40,855 nt of DNA, taken from positions 1 to 40,855 of the forward strand of contig CAAGNV010000018.1 in NCBI GenBank assembly GCA_900771425.1, read 5' to 3'. The stretch's first letter is position 1; each line of letters starts with the position of its first letter. The translations under genes were made by a program, and so were the position numbers. This DNA is from Bacteroidaceae bacterium. Its GTDB lineage: Bacteria; Bacteroidota; Bacteroidia; Bacteroidales; Bacteroidaceae. The notes beneath the pieces were generated by a model that had not been told where the DNA came from, made no database searches, and saw only the letters and a program-made list of their open reading frames with translations. Of the stretch, positions 35,106-40,855 are shown piece after piece.

Positions 35106-35825
35106 TTATTTGCCTGTCTTTCCCGGCTGTATGGCTGCACGCCTGAACTCGCTGCATATCACGGCAGTTGCGATGGCTACGTTCAGCGACTCGGCTGTCT
35201 CACGTCCTTCGGGGTAGTTGGGGATGTAGAGTTTCCTGTTGACGTGTTTCTCCAATGTTGCGGAAATGCCGTGTCCTTCATTGCCCATGATGATCATGCC
35301 GCCCTGCGTCAGTTCTTCCCTGTATATGTTTTCGCCTTCGAGGAATGTACCATAGACTGGGAAATTCTCCGGCATACCTTCCACCAACTTACATAGGTCG
35401 CAGTAATGTACCTTGACTCTGCCGAGGCTGCCCATCGTCGCCTGTACCACTTTCGGGTTATACACGTCGGCACACCCTTCGTTCATGTAGATGTCTTCAA
35501 TCCCGAACCAGTCGGCAAGTCGTATGATTGTCCCGACGTTGCCAGGGTTCTGAACTCCGTCGAGTGCGATGCAGAGTGCGTCGTCGCTGACTGACAGGTC
35601 GCTAGTCTCCTGTGCCTGTCTGAACACGCCTACCATGTTGCTCGGAGTGTCAAGCAGACTTGCTTTTCGGGCATCTTCGCCTTCGAACAAGTCAACCAGC
35701 TCGAAGTGTTGCCTGAGGTCATCTATGATCTTTCTGCCTTCGGCAACAAACAAGCCGGTCTCTTTCCTGAACTTCTTCAGCTCAAGACTCTTTATTTGCT
35801 TTATTTGGTTTTTTGTAATCATCAT
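35106..35825 (-). CDS. SpoU/TrmH-family RNA 2'-O-ribose methyltransferase
   Basis: 239 residues. A short substrate-binding N-terminal region (KKFRKETGLFVAEGRKIIDDL) is followed by the SPOUT knotted methyltransferase domain, with the three family motifs NPGNVGTIIRLADWFG, IIMGNEGHGIS and YPEGRETAESLNVAIATAV. Methylates the 2'-OH of a ribose in rRNA or tRNA using SAM; the exact target (RlmB- or TsnR-like) cannot be read from sequence. Its start overlaps the TPR gene stop by ATGA (35822-35825), implying coupling, and tamL follows 18 bp later. Confidence 0.92.
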   Translation of the reverse strand: MMITKNQIKQIKSLELKKFRKETGLFVAEGRKIIDDLRQHFELVDLFEGEDARKASLLDTPSNMVGVFRQAQETSDLSVSDDALCIALDGVQNPGNVGTIIRLADWFGIEDIYMNEGCADVYNPKVVQATMGSLGRVKVHYCDLCKLVEGMPENFPVYGTFLEGENIYREELTQGGMIIMGNEGHGISATLEKHVNRKLYIPNYPEGRETAESLNVAIATAVICSEFRRAAIQPGKTGK

Positions 35826-37966
35826 CCCAGTCTCACTGCATCGACCACCATGCCTAACCTTTCAATATCTACTCCCACATGTCTGAGGTAACTGCCGAGA
35901 TACCAGAAGTCGTCCATGAACTTCTGTGAGTCTGCCTCTTTCATGTACTGCTGATATGCTTTCGAGTAATACTTCATGGCGCGTGCTGTATGTCCTTGTG
36001 CATAAAGTATATGTGCGAGGTTTATCAGGTCGATGGCGGCAGCGTCGTCTGCCTCTGCCAGTTCGTGGTAGAGTCTTTCTGACTTCTCGTAGTTCTCTGT
36101 CATGAACAATGCCCATGCGAGCATCTCTTTTCCCCGTCGTAGATTCTCGTCGAGGTAGTTCACTTTGTACAGCAGCGGCAGTGTCTCGGCATATCGCTCT
36201 GTGGCAAAGTATGCCTCTGCCTTGCGCATGATCCATTTAAGGTTATCTGCGTCGTATTCAAGCAATTTGTCGAGAAACTCGATGGCTGTGTCGTATTCTT
36301 GTTGGTCGAATGCGGTTTGTGCTATGTGCTGCACGGTCCACTTCGACTTTGGTTGTAGTTCGTATGCTTTCTTGTATGTGACAAGTGCCTCGCTGTCATT
36401 GAGCTTCTGCTGACAGAATCCTATCTTCTGCCAGATGTCGGCATCTTCTTCTGTCGGCTTCGGTTCCAGATACATGAACAGTGCCTTTGCGTCGGCGTAT
36501 TGTGCCCGGCGCATGAAGAACTCTGCCAGTGCCAGCATGTTGTCGAAATTGTCGGTCAGCGGCTTCAGCGACGCTATTCCTAACGGTGTGAAGTTATTGT
36601 ATTTCTTGTCGAACGGGTTGAAGAACTGACCGTGGTATGGGTATGAGTTGAACACACGGTACAGGTCGAATATGTAGTTTCGGCTTACTCGCCTTGCTTC
36701 CTTGTCGCGTGGCTGCGGAGTCATCGGCTTGCTGAATACGTCGTCAAGGCTCATGCCTTCCTCTTCGATTTGGCCTTCGATTTGTTGCATCAGCATGTCC
36801 TGCCCCTGACTGCCGATGTTGCCGATCATGAATGCAAGTGAATACTTGTCGCCGGCACAGAATGGGGCGGCATTTATCAGTTTGTCTAATATGCGTGCTA
36901 CTTCGGGGCGCAACTGGTTATATATGTCGGCGATGTATGGCCGTTGGTACGAGAATGGCATCAGCCACCTGTGCAGGCTTCCGAAGAACGGGAACGACTT
37001 CAGGTGACAGAACGAACTCATATATACGTCTGCCCCTTCGGTCTGCATCTCTGCCATCTGGTGGATCTTCTTCTCGGCCTTGCCGTCAGCCTTTGGGTTG
37101 ATGAGCCAGTCGGGATTTTCTCCGTTGGCTGTCATCGACTTGTCATTGCCCATCTCCTTTATGCTTGACTTTGCACTCTTGACGATGGTCGGCATTATGT
37201 CGTGTACCATCTTGGCAGTGACGGTGTCGGTCTGTTTGCTGTATTGCAGCTGCATCAGTATGGTGAAACACTCTTGTACGAACCTCTCTTGCTCGCACAG
37301 CAGTGAGAATCGTGCCGTTACGTCGGTGTAGAACTTCAGCCTGCCGTCGTAGCGTATCATCATCAGCAGTATTCCTGTCAGTGCGCGTTGGTTGATTTCC
37401 AACGGCTGCGTCTCGTAGGCATCGAACAGGAACATCAGTTTCTTTTCGTCGAACATCTCAAACAATGCCATGGTGACGGCACTGACCATCAGCGCCTTGT
37501 CGTTGTCGTCATAGCCGTCGCTGGTCAGCATATCGGCGTATTCTTTTTGTTCGGTCACGTTCCATAATCCCGATGACCAGCATTTGTCGAATGACGCTCT
37601 CAGCGCAGCATCGTGTTCATTGACAGTCTCTCCCTCTTTCTTTATCATTGGCGCGAGAGGTTCTGTCCCTTGTGTCATCGCTGCCTTGCAATACTGCTCG
37701 TCAGGCTTCTTCTTCAGACGTATCATCCTGTTTGCCTGGTCGTTGATGGCATAAACCCTGCGAATCAACTTGCGCTTGAGTGCAGGACTCTCGCTGTCTT
37801 CCACACCTTCCAACAGGTAATTCAGCATGGTACGGTAGGTAGATGCCACCTCCTCCAGCTCCTCCTTCAACTGCCAGTCGCCCAGACTGTCAATCTTCGG
37901 ACGGAGTAGGGTGATTGCATCAACCAACTTCTCTTCATATAATGTGGTGTATATGTTTGTTGCCAT
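35822..37966 (-). CDS. Tetratricopeptide-repeat protein of unknown function
   Basis: 714 residues with no signal peptide. The N-terminal ~440 residues are helical and not assignable by eye. The C-terminal part (about 475-700) is a run of TPR-like helix pairs (MLALAEFFMRRAQYADAKALFMYLEP, SEALVTYKKAYELQPKSKWT, YDTAIEFLDKLLEYDADNLKW, ARAMKYYSKAYQQYM). It is probably a cytoplasmic scaffold. The four-base overlap with the rRNA methyltransferase suggests joint expression with it and tamL. No promoter is visible in the repeat-filled 187-bp spacer upstream. Confidence 0.8.
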   Translation of the reverse strand: MATNIYTTLYEEKLVDAITLLRPKIDSLGDWQLKEELEEVASTYRTMLNYLLEGVEDSESPALKRKLIRRVYAINDQANRMIRLKKKPDEQYCKAAMTQGTEPLAPMIKKEGETVNEHDAALRASFDKCWSSGLWNVTEQKEYADMLTSDGYDDNDKALMVSAVTMALFEMFDEKKLMFLFDAYETQPLEINQRALTGILLMMIRYDGRLKFYTDVTARFSLLCEQERFVQECFTILMQLQYSKQTDTVTAKMVHDIMPTIVKSAKSSIKEMGNDKSMTANGENPDWLINPKADGKAEKKIHQMAEMQTEGADVYMSSFCHLKSFPFFGSLHRWLMPFSYQRPYIADIYNQLRPEVARILDKLINAAPFCAGDKYSLAFMIGNIGSQGQDMLMQQIEGQIEEEGMSLDDVFSKPMTPQPRDKEARRVSRNYIFDLYRVFNSYPYHGQFFNPFDKKYNNFTPLGIASLKPLTDNFDNMLALAEFFMRRAQYADAKALFMYLEPKPTEEDADIWQKIGFCQQKLNDSEALVTYKKAYELQPKSKWTVQHIAQTAFDQQEYDTAIEFLDKLLEYDADNLKWIMRKAEAYFATERYAETLPLLYKVNYLDENLRRGKEMLAWALFMTENYEKSERLYHELAEADDAAAIDLINLAHILYAQGHTARAMKYYSKAYQQYMKEADSQKFMDDFWYLGSYLRHVGVDIERLGMVVDAVRLG

Positions 37967-38025
37967 GATTGTTGGGGTTATGGGGTTGGGAAGGTGATAG
38001 GGTGGTGGGGTAATGGGGGCATGGG

Positions 38026-38079
38026 AGTGATAGGGCTAATAGGGCTAATGGGACTGATGGGGCGAATGGGGTAGGTGGA
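38026..38079 (-). repeat. 9-bp tandem tract
   Basis: Six nonamers in register on the plus strand, such as AGTGATAGG, GCTAATAGG, GCTAATGGG and ACTGATGGG; similar G-rich words continue less regularly back to about 37975. It shares CTAATAGG with the tract at 24792-24827. Confidence 0.8.
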
Positions 38080-38080
38080 A

Positions 38081-38164
38081 CTCTCCACTCTAAGCTCTAA
38101 TCTCTAAGCTCTAAGCTTTAATCTCTAATCTCTAATCCCTAATCTCTCATCTCTCATCTCTCAA
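38081..38164 (-). repeat. 7-bp tandem tract, twelve units, running into a stop codon
   Basis: Twelve uninterrupted heptamers of CTCTAAT/CTCTAAG type (plus strand), drifting to CTCTCAT at the right. The right end covers the last codons and stop (38154-38156) of the substrate-binding lipoprotein gene, so the tract forms part of its C-terminus. Part of it matches 1120-1136 in reverse complement over 17 bases. Confidence 0.88.
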
Positions 38165-39035
38165 AAATCTTCACTATCATCTCCATTTCCTTGCCGAACT
38201 TCTTTTGTGCGTTTTTGGTGGTTATCACCCTCAGCAGTGGTTCGGTGGTGGTAAATACCCTGTTAGCGCCGCTGTCAACACATTCGGTTGCGTACGGTTC
38301 GGGCAGGATTGCACCGTCGTATTGTCCTAACATAAGCATCTGCTTCCTCAGTTTCAGGTCGTTTATCTGAGGCCGGTTCAGTGCTTCCAGAGGCATCTGT
38401 GCCTTCGTCATTATCTTGTCGGCGGTGTAGTCCACGGCAGAGTTGCGTGTGACTGCTATGATTTTGTCTTTCAGACTCTTTATGTTCTTTATTCGGGAAC
38501 TCTTTGTCGTAATCAACGACAGAGTTAATGTGCTGTTATGCAGCACTATGATGGAGTCCTTGCCCCCATCCTGTGCGTCAGCGCCTTTGGCTGCAGCTCC
38601 TTTGCCTTCTGCAGTCTTTTTCTCGTTCTGTGCGTCAGCGCCTTTGGCTGCAGCTCCTTTGCCTTCTGCTGTCTTTTTCTCGTTCTGTGCGTCAGCGCCC
38701 TGCGCTGACATCTCCTTCATCACCTTTTTCAGGTACTCCACTTTCACTGAGTCAGTCATCAGCATGTGTGCATGCCCTTTCAGGAAGGCGGTGTCGGCAT
38801 CCATGGCTGAATAGAAGGTATCGACGGTCACGTCAATTCCCAGTGAGTCAATCCATCTCGCACAGTCCATGCCCATCAGCGAGTCCGCCTCGGCGGTCAT
38901 TATGATGGCTATGTGTAGCGACGAGTCAACGGCGGTCGAGTCCGTCGCCTCTTCGTCATTAGAAAAACTGCCGCCCTGGCATGCACAAAGCACACCAAGC
39001 ACGGCAGTAATTATCAGTTTGTTTATTTTATTCAT
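38154..39035 (-). CDS. Periplasmic substrate-binding-like lipoprotein with 19-residue repeats
   Basis: 293 residues from the ATG at 39035 (an ATG at 39053 is possible; the longer frame overlaps pgk and was rejected). The lipoprotein signal is MNKINKLIITAVLGVLCAC, lipid Cys19. The fold resembles ABC substrate-binding proteins of the NMT1/SsuA type: VRLLITTKSS-like region, KSLKDKIIAVTRNSAVDYT and QYDGAILPEPYATECVDSGANRVF. A hydrophilic insert with two copies and the start of a third of a 19-residue unit (GADAQNEKKTAEGKGAAAK) interrupts the first lobe. No ABC permease or ATPase is adjacent, so transport is unproven. It follows pgk by 23 bp. Confidence 0.75.
   Translation of the reverse strand: MNKINKLIITAVLGVLCACQGGSFSNDEEATDSTAVDSSLHIAIIMTAEADSLMGMDCARWIDSLGIDVTVDTFYSAMDADTAFLKGHAHMLMTDSVKVEYLKKVMKEMSAQGADAQNEKKTAEGKGAAAKGADAQNEKKTAEGKGAAAKGADAQDGGKDSIIVLHNSTLTLSLITTKSSRIKNIKSLKDKIIAVTRNSAVDYTADKIMTKAQMPLEALNRPQINDLKLRKQMLMLGQYDGAILPEPYATECVDSGANRVFTTTEPLLRVITTKNAQKKFGKEMEMIVKIFER
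38571..38698 (-). repeat. 57-bp in-frame tandem repeat
   Basis: Units 38571-38627 and 38628-38684 differ at about two bases, and a third partial unit runs to about 38698. As 57 is a multiple of three, copy-number change keeps the reading frame and only lengthens the Ala/Lys/Gly-rich linker. Confidence 0.92.
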
Positions 39036-39058
39036 GCATGATGTATTATGCATTGTGT

Positions 39059-40324
39059 TTATCCCATGATTGCAGCAACTCCTGGGAGTACCTTGCCTTC
39101 GATTGCTTCGAGCAGTGCACCACCACCAGTAGAGATGTAGCTGACCTTGTCTGCCAAGCCGAACTTGTTTACACAAGCTACTGAGTCACCACCACCGATG
39201 AGTGAGAATGCGCCTTCTGCTGTTGCCTTTGCAACTGCTTCACCGATAGCACGTGAACCTGGAGTGAACTCTTCGCATTCGAAGCAACCTGCAGGACCGT
39301 TCCAGAGGATTGTCTTTGCACCTTCGATTGCCTTAGCGAACTTCTCGCGGCTGATTGGACCTGCATCGAGACCGTCCCAACCTTCTTCGATTGCGTTTGA
39401 TGGGAATGTCTTGATCTGTGCGCCTTCCTTAACTGAGAATGTAGAGAAGTCGTAGCCTGTGCAGCATACTGAGTCCTCGCCGAGTACGAGTTCTACGCCG
39501 TTCTTCTTTGCCATTTCTTCAACGCCGAGAGCAACGTCGAGCTTGTCGAGTTCAACGATTGAAGCACCGATCTCGCCGCCGTGAGCCTTTGAGAATGTGT
39601 ATGTCATACCACCGCAGAGGATGAGCTTGTCAACCTTGCCGAGGAGGTTTTCGATGATACCGATCTTTGAAGATACCTTTGAACCACCCATGATGGCAAC
39701 GAATGGACGCTTGATGTTGCTGAGTACGTTGTCAACTGCCTGTACTTCCTTCTCCATGAGGAGGCCGAGCATCTTGTTGTCTGCGTCGAAGTAGTCAGCG
39801 ATGACTGCTGTAGAAGCGTGCTTGCGGTGAGCTGTACCGAATGCATCCATGACGTAGCAGTCAGCGTAGCTTGCGAGAGTCTTGGCAAATTCCTTCTGGC
39901 TTGCCTTCATTGCCTTCTTTGCCTCTTCGTATGCAGGGTCTTCCTTGTCGATGCCTACTGGCTTGCCTTCCTCTTCAGGATAGTAGCGGAGGTTTTCGAG
40001 GAGGAGCACTTCGCCTGGCTTCAGTGCAGCTGCTGCTTCCTGTGCCTTTGCGCAGTCAGGAGCGAACTTGACAGGTGTGCCGAGTGCTTCGCTCACTGCG
40101 TCAACGATCTGACCGAGTGAGAGTTCTGGCTTAACCTTACCTTTTGGCTTGCCCATGTGGCTCATGATGATGAGTGAACCGCCACCTTCGAGGATGAGCT
40201 TCAGGGTAGGGAGGGCACCGTTGATACGTGTCATGTCTGTGATTTTACCTTCCTGGATTGGCACGTTGAAGTCAACGCGTACGATTGCTTTCTTGCCAGC
40301 AAACTTGTAATCTTGAATTTTCAT
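39059..40324 (-). CDS. pgk: Phosphoglycerate kinase
   Basis: 421 residues, a normal bacterial length. N-terminal lobe: RVDFNVP, SHMGKPKG and AFGTAHRKHAS bind 3-phosphoglycerate. C-terminal lobe: MGGSKVSSKIG, LWNGPAGCFECEEF and GGGDSVACVNK bind ATP. It transfers the 1,3-bisphosphoglycerate phosphate to ADP in glycolysis. It is the first gene after a recognisable promoter, and with no terminator visible downstream the next four genes may be co-transcribed with it. Confidence 0.98.
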   Translation of the reverse strand: MKIQDYKFAGKKAIVRVDFNVPIQEGKITDMTRINGALPTLKLILEGGGSLIIMSHMGKPKGKVKPELSLGQIVDAVSEALGTPVKFAPDCAKAQEAAAALKPGEVLLLENLRYYPEEEGKPVGIDKEDPAYEEAKKAMKASQKEFAKTLASYADCYVMDAFGTAHRKHASTAVIADYFDADNKMLGLLMEKEVQAVDNVLSNIKRPFVAIMGGSKVSSKIGIIENLLGKVDKLILCGGMTYTFSKAHGGEIGASIVELDKLDVALGVEEMAKKNGVELVLGEDSVCCTGYDFSTFSVKEGAQIKTFPSNAIEEGWDGLDAGPISREKFAKAIEGAKTILWNGPAGCFECEEFTPGSRAIGEAVAKATAEGAFSLIGGGDSVACVNKFGLADKVSYISTGGGALLEAIEGKVLPGVAAIMG

Positions 40325-40405
40325 ACGTTTTGTTTTATTTGGTTAAACTTAAAGTTCAATGATGTGTTGTGAGGGAGTCATAGACTCGCACCCGCATTTT
40401 GCCGC

Positions 40406-40413
40406 CAAAGTTA
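40406..40413 (-). promoter_or_regulatory. -7 box of pgk
   Basis: Minus-strand TAACTTTG (40413-40406) matches TAnnTTTG about 80 bases before the pgk ATG. No clear -33 TTTG is visible. Confidence 0.5.
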
Positions 40414-40509
40414 CGAATAAATCACGAAACCATCACTCTTTTTTTTCATAATTTTCAAATTAACAGTCTCCCGTCGACTTTTACCTGCCAATTTGCCAAC
40501 TCACCACGG

Positions 40510-40544
40510 CAATTAAGTTAAAAGTTAAAAATTAAAAATTATAA
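40510..40544 (+). repeat. 7-bp tandem tract of A/T-rich units
   Basis: Five heptamers in register: CAATTAA, GTTAAAA twice, ATTAAAA, ATTATAA. The period matches the other heptamer tracts; the sequence is different. Confidence 0.7.
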
Positions 40545-40573
40545 TTTTGGCAATACATAACTCATGAGCAAAG

Positions 40574-40709
40574 ATTTTCGTGTGGTTTCGTGTCCCGTCA
40601 AGGGACATTCGTGTCTTAGTCCGCATGGTTTCGTTTAATTTGTGCTTTTCGTGTTCGTATCTCTTTATGAACCACGGAACACACGGAATGAACGGAAATC
40701 ATTAAAATC
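40574..40709 (+). repeat. TTCGTGT words, small hairpin and 9-bp ACGGAA tract
   Basis: Scattered TTTCGTGT/ATTCGTGT words (40574-40655) surround a 6-bp hairpin with stem TGTCCC/GGGACA (40591-40607). Then come three ACGGAA-led nonamers and a related fourth (40674-40709). No gene is seen. Confidence 0.6.
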
Positions 40710-40729
40710 ATTCAACTTTCGCTGGGTTA

Positions 40730-40855
40730 TTAAAGCGGCCTGTAGGGCCAGAGGACACCCAGCCCAATGGCAAGCGTAGCGACGCCTTGGGATGCAGAGG
40801 ACATCAGGATGGGGACGCCTTGTAAAGGCAAAAGCATTTACATGAGGGGGCATGG
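40730..40855. repeat. GC-rich palindromic, REP-like segment at the window edge
   Basis: Contains GGCC/GGCC around TGTAG (40738-40750), a stem CCCAA-GGC with GCC-TTGGG (about 40762-40791) and GCCTT-GTA-AAGGC (40817-40829). Base composition is clearly more GC-rich than the flanking spacer. A 62-codon minus-strand frame here looks like a by-product of the repeats. The element continues past the window. Confidence 0.5.

Noticed and set aside
39036..39176. 47-codon N-terminal extension of the binding lipoprotein
   Set aside because: It lies over the 3' end of pgk, whereas the ATG at 39035 begins a perfect lipoprotein signal.
40665..40853. 62-codon minus-strand frame at the right edge
   Set aside because: It coincides with palindromic and nonamer repeats and resembles repeat-derived hypothetical peptides; it could only be revisited with sequence beyond the edge.

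Overview
The window looks like chromosomal DNA of a member of the order Bacteroidales, most likely family Prevotellaceae (order fairly sure, family tentative). The reasons are: promoters of the Bacteroidetes form (TTTG, 19-21 bp, TAnnTTTG) ahead of many genes; secreted proteins ending in type IX secretion (T9SS) sorting domains; a BspA-type leucine-rich repeat protein; a lipid-anchored TamA relative; the mutA-mutB pair used for propionate; and Bacteroidetes-type forms of SerA and PurM. I saw no tRNA, rRNA, CRISPR array, phage gene or transposase.

Layout. 1-8.3 kb: a short BspA-like protein (-), a secreted SGNH/SASA acetylesterase followed by proB-proA (+), a secreted two-domain protein of unknown function (-), and a divergent secreted carboxylesterase (+). 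8.3-16.4 kb: two tandem, very large, multidomain CotH-kinase-type proteins with T9SS tails. 16.4-20.9 kb: aquaporin, serC-serA (serine biosynthesis) and an AraC-type regulator (+). 21-32.4 kb: a leftward block with thrS; a DUF486-purM-GHL10 operon; a stand-alone myo-inositol-phosphate synthase; and mutA-mutB. 32.7-40.3 kb: a probable leftward operon pgk - substrate-binding lipoprotein - TPR protein - rRNA methyltransferase - tamL. The right end, 40.3-40.9 kb, is repeat-rich and non-coding.

The genes are mostly central metabolism (proline, serine, purine, glycolysis, propionate), translation and envelope biogenesis, interleaved with exported surface or glycan-active proteins.

The least ordinary signals are these. 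(a) Many intergenic spacers carry short tandem tracts of strict 7-bp or 9-bp period. The unit sequence differs between spacers but the period is kept. (b) A 21-bp, self-complementary unit is present as four copies at each of two distant spacers, one of them next to an unrelated 22-bp array. (c) MutA carries two cysteine-rich segments, including five alternating Cys. (d) The tandem CotH giants share architecture and near-identical DNA patches. (e) A 57-bp in-frame repeat sits inside a binding protein.
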